The position numbers were made by a program, and so were the translations under genes. A stretch of 64,000 nt of DNA from Truepera sp. (lineage in GTDB: Bacteria > Deinococcota > Deinococci > Deinococcales > Trueperaceae), in contig JAVSMU010000001.1 in the NCBI GenBank assembly GCA_032027045.1, forward strand, positions 1,120,646-1,184,645, in the 5' to 3' direction. Of the stretch, positions 49,502-57,245 are shown piece after piece. A model generated the notes under the pieces. That model had not been told where the DNA came from. It saw only the letters and a list, made by a program, of their open reading frames with translations, and searched no databases. Positions within the stretch are counted from its first letter, which is position 1, and each line of letters starts with the position of its first letter.

Positions 49502-50140
49502 CTACGGCGCCTTGGCGGGCGCGCGGCGCCCCTCCACCATGCGGATGGCGAACGTGAAGGCCACCAGGGTGACGGCGCCGAGGTAGGCCCAACCCAGGCG
49601 GTCGCTGCCCACCAGCACGCCGTGCAGGGTGCCGGCCACGAAGGCGGGGTAGGCCAGAAGGTGGAGCAGCTTGACCCACTTAGCGGGCAGCTTGCGGCGC
49701 CACGCGAAGGTGAGGAACGGCGCCAGCATGAAGTAGCTCGCCACCGTTCCGAGCCCCATGGCGAAGGGCGAGAAGGTGGCCATGCCCGGCACCAGCACGC
49801 CGACCAGCGGCTGGGAGTGAGTGGTTCCTACCAACGACAACGCCACGTGGACGGCCACCAACACCAGCCCACTTCCGGCGGTGAGGCCGTGCCAGCCGTA
49901 CTGCAGCGGCTTGGCGAGCCAAGGCGGCGGCGTGAACCGCGCCGACAGCAACGCACCCGAGGCCACGCTCAACGCCAGCAGCAGGTAGCCGATCACTCCC
50001 GTCAGGCGCAGGAACGCCCACACCCAGGCGCTCGGCGCCAGGCCGGCGTACGCCAGCAGCCAGAAGGCGCCCAGGGCCACCACGGGCCCCCACAGGAGGT
50101 AACGGTTAACTTGCGGGTACGAAACTACTGGCAGCGCCAT
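49502..50140 (-). CDS. Ferric-reductase-like haem membrane protein
   Basis: A 212-residue integral membrane protein with six predicted spans. It has His residues in the pattern [21 protein letters not shown] and [22 protein letters not shown], as in the ferric reductase/MsrQ (YedZ) domain, where four His bind two haems across the membrane. It has no flavin or NADPH domain of its own, so electrons must come from a partner. The ApbE gene directly upstream overlaps it by 35 bases and suggests a covalently bound flavin nearby. Confidence 0.82.
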   Translation of the reverse strand: MALPVVSYPQVNRYLLWGPVVALGAFWLLAYAGLAPSAWVWAFLRLTGVIGYLLLALSVASGALLSARFTPPPWLAKPLQYGWHGLTAGSGLVLVAVHVALSLVGTTHSQPLVGVLVPGMATFSPFAMGLGTVASYFMLAPFLTFAWRRKLPAKWVKLLHLLAYPAFVAGTLHGVLVGSDRLGWAYLGAVTLVAFTFAIRMVEGRRAPAKAP

Positions 50141-51050
50141 GCGCTACTCCTCTCACATCTTGTTCGAAGACGTCACCGGCGCGGTCGACCACCCACGCCC
50201 TTTCCACCTGCAGGGCGGCGGGCACCGGGGCCCCGAAGAGCAGCAACTTGGTAGCTACTTCCGCGCGTTTGAGCGAGCGGCCTACCACGGTGGCCTGCAC
50301 CCAAGGCGATTCGCTCGGCCTGCCGGTGCGCGGGTCGATGAGGTGATGGGCGCCGCGCCAGGCGCGCCGAGCCACGCTGGAGGTGGCCACTCCCCACCTG
50401 CCCGGTGGGAGCGTGAGATGCCACTCCTCGGCGCCTCCCAGCAAGTTCACCTCCGTTGCCTGTCGCGAGTCGACGAGCACGTCCCCACCGGCGTCGATGA
50501 TCACGTCGTGGCGACCAGCGGCGACGCGCTCCACCGCCCAGCCCTTGGCGGTGCCGCCGAGGTCGATGGCGGCGCCCGCCGGGAGCACTACCTCGCTCGG
50601 CGAAAGCCGCAACTGGCTGATGCCGGGTACGGCCGGCTGTTCGCCCTGCCCCTGCTCCCAACCGGCGCCCCGGCCGGCACCCTCCGTCCAGCTCTGGCGG
50701 TAACCGTGCCACTCCAACAGTCGGCCGATGAGCGGCGTCACCAGGCCATCCGACAGCCTGCAGGCCTCCACGGCCCACGCCAGCGCCTCGAGGAGCACGG
50801 GCTCCGGGTCGCTCAGCTTGCCGGCGCGGTTGAGTTGCGTGACGGGCGACTCGTGAAAGCGCGTCAAGCCTGTCTCCAGGCGGCGCAGCTCGGCGGCCAT
50901 CTCGCGTGCCGGCCCGTAATGCCCTTGTGCCTCGATGACGACCGTGGTCCCCATGGCGTTGAAACTCAAGCTGGTTTTGGAGCCGGTCGTGGCGCGAGGG
51001 TGGACTCCAGGGAGGCGCCGGTAGGATCTTGCCGTCTGCTGGTCGGTCAT
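50106..51050 (-). CDS. apbE: FAD:protein FMN transferase (ApbE)
   Basis: Attaches FMN covalently to Thr/Ser of exported proteins. The 314-residue protein has the ApbE core: LSFNAMGTTVVIEAQG, RFHESPVTQLNRAG, the AIDLGGTAKGWAVERV magnesium/FAD-site, IIDAGGDVLV and HHLIDPRTGRPS. Most ApbE proteins are lipoproteins or exported, but no signal peptide is visible in the chosen start (51050, ATG overlapping the previous stop), so it may act in the cytoplasm or use a short anchor. No clear FMN-binding-domain substrate is encoded in the window. Confidence 0.92.
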   Translation of the reverse strand: MTDQQTARSYRRLPGVHPRATTGSKTSLSFNAMGTTVVIEAQGHYGPAREMAAELRRLETGLTRFHESPVTQLNRAGKLSDPEPVLLEALAWAVEACRLSDGLVTPLIGRLLEWHGYRQSWTEGAGRGAGWEQGQGEQPAVPGISQLRLSPSEVVLPAGAAIDLGGTAKGWAVERVAAGRHDVIIDAGGDVLVDSRQATEVNLLGGAEEWHLTLPPGRWGVATSSVARRAWRGAHHLIDPRTGRPSESPWVQATVVGRSLKRAEVATKLLLFGAPVPAALQVERAWVVDRAGDVFEQDVRGVAHGAASSFVPAS

Positions 51051-51379
51051 GAGGCGCGCGTCGACGCCTTCGCCGAACGCGATCTGCCCGGCGCCAAGGT
51101 CACACGGGTCCCGAGTTGGGCTTGTGACGCGGAGTTGAGCGCCAGGCTCGGATAGACGGCCATCACTCGACCGGACGTGTCCACCACCACCAACTGGGTG
51201 GGCGACGCGGCCTGTACAGGGCTCGCCTGCGCGCGCAGCAGTTGCCAAGTGGCGCCCGCGCCCACGCCGATCAGGGCGGCGAGCAGCCAGGTGGTCGAGG
51301 CGGCCTTGTCGAACTTGGGGCGCCGCCCGGGCTTGGGCCGGACCGGCGCGGCCGTGGGTTTGGCCTCGCCCGGCGTCAT
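51047..51379 (-). CDS. Single-span protein of the apbE operon, unknown
   Basis: A 110-residue protein with a basic Pro/Lys-rich start (TPGEAKPTAAPVRPKPGRRP), one membrane span (about 29-48, TTWLLAALIGVGAGATW) and an extracytoplasmic tail of about 60 residues (QLVVVDTSGRVMAVYPSLAL). I do not recognise it. Its start overlaps the preceding Asp/His-rich gene and its end overlaps apbE, both ATGA, so it is tightly coupled to both. It may be an anchor or an electron-transfer partner. Confidence 0.7.
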   Translation of the reverse strand: MTPGEAKPTAAPVRPKPGRRPKFDKAASTTWLLAALIGVGAGATWQLLRAQASPVQAASPTQLVVVDTSGRVMAVYPSLALNSASQAQLGTRVTLAPGRSRSAKASTRAS

Positions 51380-51837
51380 TCGGCACTCCGGAAGTTCGCG
51401 ATCGTCGTGATCAGGCCCTGGACCAAGGAACCCACTTCGGTCCGGTTCTCGTGGTCGTCGTGATGGTCGTCATCGTCGTCGTGCTTGGACTTGCGGTCCT
51501 TCGACTCCTTCTTGTCGTGGTCCTTATCGTGGTCCTTGTCGCGCTTCTCGTCGTGGTCCTTGTCGTGCTCGTCGTCATCGTGGTCGTCATCGTCATCGTC
51601 TTCGTAATAGGCGTAGTCGTCGACGTAGCCGTCTCCGTAGATGCCGGCGTAGGCGTCGGGGGAGATGGTCAGGGTGCCGTCGGGTCCGGTGGGCAGGGGC
51701 AGCGCCGTTCCACCGACCGCGGAGACGAGCCCCGGGTCGACTGCCTGCGAAGGCTGCATGGAATCCAGCAGTGCGTAGCCGGCGGCGAACGCGGCAGCGG
51801 CGCTGAGGATGGCGATTATCAAGGTGCGTGGCGACAT
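51376..51837 (-). CDS. Membrane-anchored Asp/His/Lys-rich protein, candidate metal binder
   Basis: A 153-residue exported protein. Residues 1-27 are a signal peptide or anchor (SPRTLIIAILSAAAAFAAGYALL). Residues about 74-130 are almost only Asp, His, Lys and Glu in DKDH/DHDK-type repeats (eleven His, over twenty Asp), a composition suited to binding Zn, Ni, Cu or Fe ions. AAGGAGG precedes the ATG at 51837, which was chosen over an upstream ATG for that reason. First gene of the six-gene operon. No known family recognised. Confidence 0.8.
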   Translation of the reverse strand: MSPRTLIIAILSAAAAFAAGYALLDSMQPSQAVDPGLVSAVGGTALPLPTGPDGTLTISPDAYAGIYGDGYVDDYAYYEDDDDDDHDDDEHDKDHDEKRDKDHDKDHDKKESKDRKSKHDDDDDHHDDHENRTEVGSLVQGLITTIANFRSAE

Positions 51838-51871
51838 GGTGTTCCTCCTTGACACCAAGTTGCGCCTGCTC

Positions 51872-51887
51872 GGTTAAGTGGGGGTTA
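51872..51887. promoter_or_regulatory. Direct repeat GGTTA-N6-GGTTA, candidate regulator site
   Basis: GGTTA at 51872-51876 and 51883-51887, starts 11 bp apart, the spacing used by OmpR/PhoB-type regulators. It lies 35-50 bp before the Asp/His-rich gene start and 24-39 bp before the -10 box of the divergent VOC gene, so it could control both. Confidence 0.5.
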
Positions 51888-51910
51888 GGGACCCCGTCCA
51901 CCGGCAGGCA

Positions 51911-51916
51911 CATAAT
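51911..51916 (+). promoter_or_regulatory. -10 box of leaderless VOC gene
   Basis: CATAAT ends 6 nt before the ATG at 51923. Confidence 0.45.
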
Positions 51917-51922
51917 CGGCCC

Positions 51923-52594
51923 ATGCCCACAGCCATCGACCACCTGCTCTTCGCCGGCCCCGACCTCCCGACCCTCAAGCAGCAACTCGAGCAGCTGAGC
52001 GGCCTTGCGCCCGCCGGCGGCGGGCGCCACGAGGGCTTCGGCACGCACAACGCGCTGCTCGGCCTGGACGCCGACCGTTACCTCGAACTGATGGCGCCCG
52101 ACCCCGCCTCGCCGTCCGGCGCGTTCGCGGACGCCATCGCCTACCTGGACGGGCCGGCCCTGCACACCTACTGCGCTCGGGTCGACGATCTTGGCGCCCT
52201 GTGTGCTCGCGCACGAGCGGTGGGCCTGGAGGCGACGGAGTCGCCGGGCTCTCGTGTGCGCCCCGACGGCTCACTGCTCGAGTGGACGCTGACCTTCGTC
52301 ACCGGCCACCCCTACGGTGGCCACTTCCCGTTCTTCATCGATTGGCGTGGCTCGGCCCACCCGTCGGCGGCCCTGAGGGCCGGCCTGCGCTTGACGGCGT
52401 TGTGGCTCGAGCATCCCGACGCCGCTGGCCTCGCCAAGTTGCTGCGTGAGGTGGCCGGCTTCGGCGGGAGCAACGTGAGTGCGGCGGGGGAGTTGAGGCC
52501 GCTTACGGCGGTCACGCCGCGCCTGCGCGCCGACTTCACGGGTCTTAGGGGCGACTTCTGCCTTGGCGGCGGAGGTGCAGGTATGCGGCGCTGA
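51923..52594 (+). CDS. VOC/glyoxalase-like domain protein
   Basis: A 223-residue soluble protein of the glyoxalase-like family. It starts MPTAIDHLLFAGPDL, the first beta-alpha-beta-beta-beta unit, with metal-site-like His7 and Glu in YLELMAPDP. A second unit contains EWTLTFVTGHPYGGHFPFFIDW. Substrate unknown. It is divergent from the apbE operon and the shared 85-bp spacer holds the GGTTA repeats, so co-regulation is possible. Confidence 0.82.
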   Translation: MPTAIDHLLFAGPDLPTLKQQLEQLSGLAPAGGGRHEGFGTHNALLGLDADRYLELMAPDPASPSGAFADAIAYLDGPALHTYCARVDDLGALCARARAVGLEATESPGSRVRPDGSLLEWTLTFVTGHPYGGHFPFFIDWRGSAHPSAALRAGLRLTALWLEHPDAAGLAKLLREVAGFGGSNVSAAGELRPLTAVTPRLRADFTGLRGDFCLGGGGAGMRR

Positions 52595-52787
52595 TCCGGG
52601 TGCCGCTACGGGGTCCTGATGAAGTTGCCCGAACGTGGCGCTGACGAGCTTGCCGTAATCGGCGTTGAAAAGGCGTCGAGCGCCTCTGACGAAGCTACTG
52701 GCATACACGAAGCGCGGAGGTACGACGAGGCTCCTATCGCCGGACCGACCCGACGTGCGCCCTCCGCTTCCAAGGTGCGTCAGGGGT

Positions 52788-52793
52788 GCTACA
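52788..52793 (+). promoter_or_regulatory. -10 box of the MMPL gene
   Basis: TACACT lies 60 bp before the MMPL ATG. The leader would carry the GGAAGGA ribosome binding site. No good -35 is seen. Confidence 0.35.
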
Positions 52794-52853
52794 CTCCTGC
52801 GTCGCGACGCCCTGGCCGGAGCAGAAGGCGTGCGGCGGAAGGAACGTGCCAGC

Positions 52854-54995
52854 ATGTCCTCAACCCTCTCGAAGATCGTCGCCGCCTTAGTCCTCGTCGC
52901 CTGGTTGGTCGTTGCCGGCCTCGGCGGGCCGTACTTCGGGCGGCTGTCGGAGGTGACCACGCAGTCGGCCACCAGCTTCCTTCCCGCCACGGCGGAATCC
53001 ACGCGCGTTACCGAGTTGCAGCAGGCGTTCGCGCAGGACTCGAACCCTCCCGCCATCCTCGTCTACCACTCGCCGGACGGCCTCAGCCCGGAGACGCAGG
53101 CGAAATTGCGGGACCAACTCGCGGCCATCGCGAAGCTCGAAGGGGTGCAGCAGACCTCGCCGCTCATCCCGTCGGCGGACCGCAACGCGGCCGGCGAGCC
53201 CTACGCCCTGCAGGCCTTCGTGCTCCTGGGTGGTGACCCCGGCGACGCGGTGGAGCGCATCCGCGCCCTCAACCGCGAGCAGGTGGGGAACGTCGAGGCG
53301 TACGTGACCGGGCCGGCCGGGCAGCTGGCGGACATCCGCGACGCGTTCTCGGGCATCGACGGGATCTTGCTGCTGGTCGCGGTGCTGGCGGTGCTGCTCA
53401 TCCTGATAGTCGTTTACCGCAGCCCGGTGCTGCCGTTCGTGGTGCTGTTCAGCGCGATAGCGGCGTTGGCGGGCGCCATCGTGGCCGTCTTCTACATGGC
53501 CCAGGCGGGCGTCATCAAACTGGACGCCCAGGCGCAGGGGATCTTGTTCATCCTGGTCATCGGCGCCGCCACCGACTACTCGCTGCTGCTCACCGCCCGC
53601 TACCGCGAGGCCCTGCTCGAGAACGAGAGCTCGCTGAAGGCGTTGAGGGTGGCTTGGCTCGGCAGCGTGGAGCCGGTGCTTGCCTCGGGCGGCACCGTCA
53701 TCGCGGGCCTGTTGTGCCTGCTTTTCTCCGACCTCAACTCCAACAAGGCGGTGGGGCCGGTGGCGGCCTCGGGCATCGTCTTCGCCCTGTTGTCGGCCCT
53801 CACGCTGTTGCCGGCGCTGTTGGCGCTCCTGGGCCGCCGCGCGTTCTTCCCGAGTGCACCGCGCTACCATGCCGCCCCCAGCCACGGGGTGGGCTTCTGG
53901 GACGGCATCGGCCGGGCGGTGGCCAACCGGCCGCGCGTGCTCTGGGGCGCCACGCTCGCGGTCCTCGTCGTGTTGGCGCTGTTCGTGCCGCAGTTCCGCG
54001 CCAGCGGCATCTCGCAGAACGACTTCATTCTGGGCGCCTCGGAGGCGCGCTCGGGCGAGAACGTGCGCGCCGAGTACTTCGTAGCGGGCTCGGGTACCCC
54101 GGTCATAGTCATGACCAGCCCGGAGGAATCGGACGCCGTGATGGCGGCCGTTGCCGAGGTGCCCGGCGTCGAGAGCGTTACGCCGCGCGCGGCCGGCTCG
54201 GGCGCCCCGACGCGGCCCGGTGAGTCCGCCAAGCCCGCAGTGGTGACCGTCGACGGGCGCAGCTGGGTAGAGTTGCAGGCCACCCTGTCGTACTCGGAGG
54301 ACAGCGAGGAAGCGCTCGACACGGTGCGGACGCTGCGCACGGCGGTGAGGGCCGAGGACCCCGGCGCGCTGGTGGGCGGCGGCAGCGCGGCGAACTTAGA
54401 CACGCGCGACACGGCGCGCAGCGACCTCTTCAAGATCATCCCCATCGTGCTGCTCGTCATCACGGTCGTCCTTGTGCTGCTGCTCAGGTCGATACTGGCG
54501 CCCGTGCTGCTCGTGGCCTCGACCGTCATCTCGTACCTCGCCACGCTCGGGGTCTCGGCGCTCGTCTTCAACCACATCTTCCACTTCCCGGGCGCCGACC
54601 CGAGCGTGCCGCTCTTCGGCTTCGTGTTCCTCGTGGCCCTTGGCATCGACTACAACATCTTCCTTTCCAGCCGCATCCGCGAGGAGGCGCTGGCGCACGG
54701 CAGCCGCGAGGGGGTGCTGCGCGGGCTGCGCCTCACCGGCAACGTGATCACGTCGGCGGGGGTGGTGTTGGCCGCCACCTTCGCGGCGCTCGCCGTGCTG
54801 CCCATCATCTTCATGGCGCAGATCGCGTTCATCGTCTCGTTCGGGGTGCTGCTGGACACCTTCGTCGTGCGCTCGCTGCTGGTGCCCGGCCTGCTCTACG
54901 ACCTCGGCGGCGCGGTGTGGTGGCCGTGGCGGCTGAGGAGTGACGCGGGGGAGAGGGAGGCGCGGGTCAAGGCGGCCGAGGGCGAGGCGCACTGA
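52854..54995 (+). CDS. MMPL/RND-family transporter
   Basis: A 713-residue inner-membrane transporter with the two-half RND layout. The first span is at about 5-25 and a periplasmic domain follows. Five spans come next with the IGAATDYSLLLTARYREAL motif (Asp-Tyr pair for proton coupling) in half 1, and five with VALGIDYNIFLSSRIREEA in half 2. These GxxxDY motifs are the MMPL signature. Substrates of the family are lipids and lipid-like molecules or drugs. The short Arg/Glu C-terminus is cytoplasmic. GGAAGGA precedes the ATG. Confidence 0.93.
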   Translation: MSSTLSKIVAALVLVAWLVVAGLGGPYFGRLSEVTTQSATSFLPATAESTRVTELQQAFAQDSNPPAILVYHSPDGLSPETQAKLRDQLAAIAKLEGVQQTSPLIPSADRNAAGEPYALQAFVLLGGDPGDAVERIRALNREQVGNVEAYVTGPAGQLADIRDAFSGIDGILLLVAVLAVLLILIVVYRSPVLPFVVLFSAIAALAGAIVAVFYMAQAGVIKLDAQAQGILFILVIGAATDYSLLLTARYREALLENESSLKALRVAWLGSVEPVLASGGTVIAGLLCLLFSDLNSNKAVGPVAASGIVFALLSALTLLPALLALLGRRAFFPSAPRYHAAPSHGVGFWDGIGRAVANRPRVLWGATLAVLVVLALFVPQFRASGISQNDFILGASEARSGENVRAEYFVAGSGTPVIVMTSPEESDAVMAAVAEVPGVESVTPRAAGSGAPTRPGESAKPAVVTVDGRSWVELQATLSYSEDSEEALDTVRTLRTAVRAEDPGALVGGGSAANLDTRDTARSDLFKIIPIVLLVITVVLVLLLRSILAPVLLVASTVISYLATLGVSALVFNHIFHFPGADPSVPLFGFVFLVALGIDYNIFLSSRIREEALAHGSREGVLRGLRLTGNVITSAGVVLAATFAALAVLPIIFMAQIAFIVSFGVLLDTFVVRSLLVPGLLYDLGGAVWWPWRLRSDAGEREARVKAAEGEAH

Positions 54996-55080
54996 CACGC
55001 CGAGGGCGCGGTGCGCCGACACGCCGGCCGTGCGCGGTAGCGGCCCCGGTCCGACCGGCCCACGCACCCGGTTCCGCGAG

Positions 55081-55190
55081 CTCACGCCCCCGGTCCCACC
55101 GGCTCACTCCTCCGGTCCCACCGGCTCACTCCTCCGGTCCCACCGGCTCACGCCCCCGGTCCCACGGGTTCACGCCCCCAGCCGGCTCAG
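55081..55190. repeat. 22-bp tandem repeat array
   Basis: Units begin at 55081, 55103, 55125 and 55147, with a decaying fifth at 55169. The consensus is CTCACTCCTCCGGTCCCACC followed by GG. The two middle copies are identical. The array runs into the last codon of the GNAT gene on the other strand. Confidence 0.85.
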
Positions 55191-55852
55191 TCCCCCGCCA
55201 GCACCTCGCCCAACCGCCGCCTCTGGCGGCCGTCCGGGCCGAAGTTCTCGGGCGCCAACCAGGCCTGGTAGCCCGCTCTCAGTCGCGGCCAGTCGCCGTC
55301 CAGCATGGCGAACCAGGCGGTGTCGCGGTTGAGGCCCTTCACCACCATGTGTTGGCGGAACACACTCTCGAACTGGAACCCGAACCGCAGGGCGGCGCGC
55401 CGGCTGGGCTGGTTGAGGGCGTCGCACTTCCACTCGAAGCGGCGGTAGCCCAGTTCGTCGAACACGTAGGAGGCGCTCAGGTAGAGCGCCTCGGTGGCCA
55501 CGCGGGTCCGTGCGATGGCGGCGCCCCAGAAGATGCTGCTCAGCTCGATGACCCCATGCTCCGGCACGATCCGCATGAGGGCCTGGCGACCCTCGCAGCG
55601 GCCGCTGGCGCGGTCGATCACGGCATAGAAGAGCGGGTCTTCGAGCCCCTGTACGCGCCTGAACCAGGTCGTCAGCTCCGCAGGCCCCTGCGGCCCCTCG
55701 AACAGGTAGCGGAAGCGCTCTGCCGCGCCGGGGGCAGTGCAGGCCGCCAGTAACGAGTCGTAGTGGAGCTCGTGGCTGAGCGGCTCTAGGCGCACGTAAC
55801 GCCCCTCGAGCGTGACACGCTGGGGACGAGGGCGCGGTAGGTCGAATGGCAT
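55187..55852 (-). CDS. GNAT acetyltransferase, RimJ/RimL type
   Basis: A 221-residue acetyltransferase. The RimJ/RimL-like start (GRYVRLEPLSHELHYDSLLAAC) leads to the GNAT core with VIELSSIFWGAAIARTRVATEALYLSASYVFDELGYRRFEWKCDALNQPSRRAALRFGF. The usual RxxGxG/A acetyl-CoA loop reads RTRVATEA, a variant. It acetylates an amine, possibly a protein N-terminus or antibiotic. The start codon context (TATGTAATG) has no ribosome binding site, so the start is less sure. Confidence 0.9.
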   Translation of the reverse strand: MPFDLPRPRPQRVTLEGRYVRLEPLSHELHYDSLLAACTAPGAAERFRYLFEGPQGPAELTTWFRRVQGLEDPLFYAVIDRASGRCEGRQALMRIVPEHGVIELSSIFWGAAIARTRVATEALYLSASYVFDELGYRRFEWKCDALNQPSRRAALRFGFQFESVFRQHMVVKGLNRDTAWFAMLDGDWPRLRAGYQAWLAPENFGPDGRQRRRLGEVLAGD

Positions 55853-56053
55853 TACATACTGTCGGTGGTGAGGTTCGATTAGTCAAGTTCGGCCCTGTGC
55901 GAGAAAAGACAATGGGCCCGGATGGCAAAGTGCATAGGATTATGAGGCGCACTACTTAGACCTAAGCAGAACTCAAGTCAAATGACCACCCGGGTTGTGG
56001 CGCACCCGTGGTATCGTTCAAGGCAGCAAGTGCGGGCTGACGGAGGTACGACC

Positions 56054-57217
56054 ATGATAGGCAGCACCCTTAAACTGGCCCTGCTCGACAACATCGAACC
56101 GCGCACGGAGCCGGTTCTTTCGCTTTACATCGACGTTTACCGGGCCAACCCCGATAACGTCAGGAAGGCTTTCCTCCTGCGCGTGGCAGAGGCCATGCGC
56201 GGACTTGACCTCGACAAGGGCTACATCAACCAGCTGAGCGACAAGCTGAACCGTGAGTACTCGCGCGCCGAGGGTCGTACCCTCGTCATCTTCGCGGGCG
56301 AGGACCCCGACGAGACCTTCGACGCCTACTACCTGCAGACGGCGCTGCCGTTCCTTGGGGCGACCGACGGCGTTCTGGCGCACTGGGGCCGGCCGCTGAT
56401 CGCCCCGCTGCTATTCGAACTCGATCAGCGGGAGCGTTACGGCGTCGTATACGTTGCCGCCGACCGCGTGCGGGTGTTCGAGGCGTTCCTGGGGCAGGCC
56501 GACGAGCTGGCCGACTTCGCGCGCACTGCCGACACCGAGGACTGGGTCTCCTACCGCCACGCGCGACGCAGCCCGGGTATAGGTGCGGGCGTGGCGGCAC
56601 GCGGGGGCGCGGACGTCGACAGCTTCGACCGCCGCATGGCCGAGGCCACCGCGCGCCTGTACCGTGGCCTGCTTCCGGACCTAGAGAAGGTGATCAGGGA
56701 TGGTCGCATCGGACGCCTCATCCTGGTCGGCCAACCACCCGCGATCGCAGCCTTCGAGGGCGCGATGCCGTCCGGCATGAAGGAGCTCGTTGCCGGGACG
56801 CTGCCGCCGCCCTCCAACCCCGACGCCGCGGCGCACGAGTGGCAGCCGCACGTTGCGGACCTCATAGCCAAGACGGAGGTGGAGCACGAGCTTGCCTTGC
56901 TCGACCGCATCCGCGAGTCGGGCGTGTGGGGGAAGCAGGAGACGCTGACGCTACTGCAGGAGCGCCGCCTTCACACGCTGATGGTCCCGTGGTCCGAGTT
57001 GCCCAATGTGTACCTCACCAAGAGCGGCCGGGTGGCGTCGAGCGCCGAGGAACTCAGGCTGCTGGAGCCCGGCGCCGACGTCTCCGAGGTGAACCTCCTC
57101 GAGGTCCTGCCTAAACTGGTGCGCGACACCGGAACCGTCCTCGAGTTCGCCGAGGGCCCCGCGGAGGAGCGCCTGAACGAGGAGTTCGGGGGCTTGGCCG
57201 GGATCAACCGCTGGTGA
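56054..57217 (+). CDS. baeRF-type (release-factor-like) protein
   Basis: A 387-residue soluble protein resembling the bacterial/archaeal relatives of eukaryotic release factor eRF1 (baeRF/VLRF1 group). The N-terminal part has the VLSLYIDVYRANPDNVRKAFLLRV start, the middle has RYGVVYVAADRVRVFEAFLGQA (a domain-2-like strand pair) and DRRMAEATARLYRGLLPDLEKVI, and the C-terminal third is an L7Ae-like fold with WGKQETLTLLQERRLHTLMVP and VLEFAEGPAEERLNEEFGGLAGINRW. No GGQ loop is obvious. Members are proposed to act on stalled ribosomes. GGAGGT precedes the ATG at 56054. Confidence 0.7.
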   Translation: MIGSTLKLALLDNIEPRTEPVLSLYIDVYRANPDNVRKAFLLRVAEAMRGLDLDKGYINQLSDKLNREYSRAEGRTLVIFAGEDPDETFDAYYLQTALPFLGATDGVLAHWGRPLIAPLLFELDQRERYGVVYVAADRVRVFEAFLGQADELADFARTADTEDWVSYRHARRSPGIGAGVAARGGADVDSFDRRMAEATARLYRGLLPDLEKVIRDGRIGRLILVGQPPAIAAFEGAMPSGMKELVAGTLPPPSNPDAAAHEWQPHVADLIAKTEVEHELALLDRIRESGVWGKQETLTLLQERRLHTLMVPWSELPNVYLTKSGRVASSAEELRLLEPGADVSEVNLLEVLPKLVRDTGTVLEFAEGPAEERLNEEFGGLAGINRW

Positions 57218-57245
57218 GGCGAAGGCCCGGGGTGGCGCGCCTCAC
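57214..57245. terminator. Bidirectional hairpin between convergent genes
   Basis: GTGAGGCG (57214-57221) pairs with CGCCTCAC (57238-57245). The stem includes both stop codons of the baeRF and formamidase genes. No U-tract. Confidence 0.45.

Noticed and set aside
51451-51852. Plus-strand hydrophobic ORF opposite the Asp/His-rich gene
   Set aside because: Its Val/Ile-rich protein is the mirror of Asp/His codons on the real strand and has no start signals.
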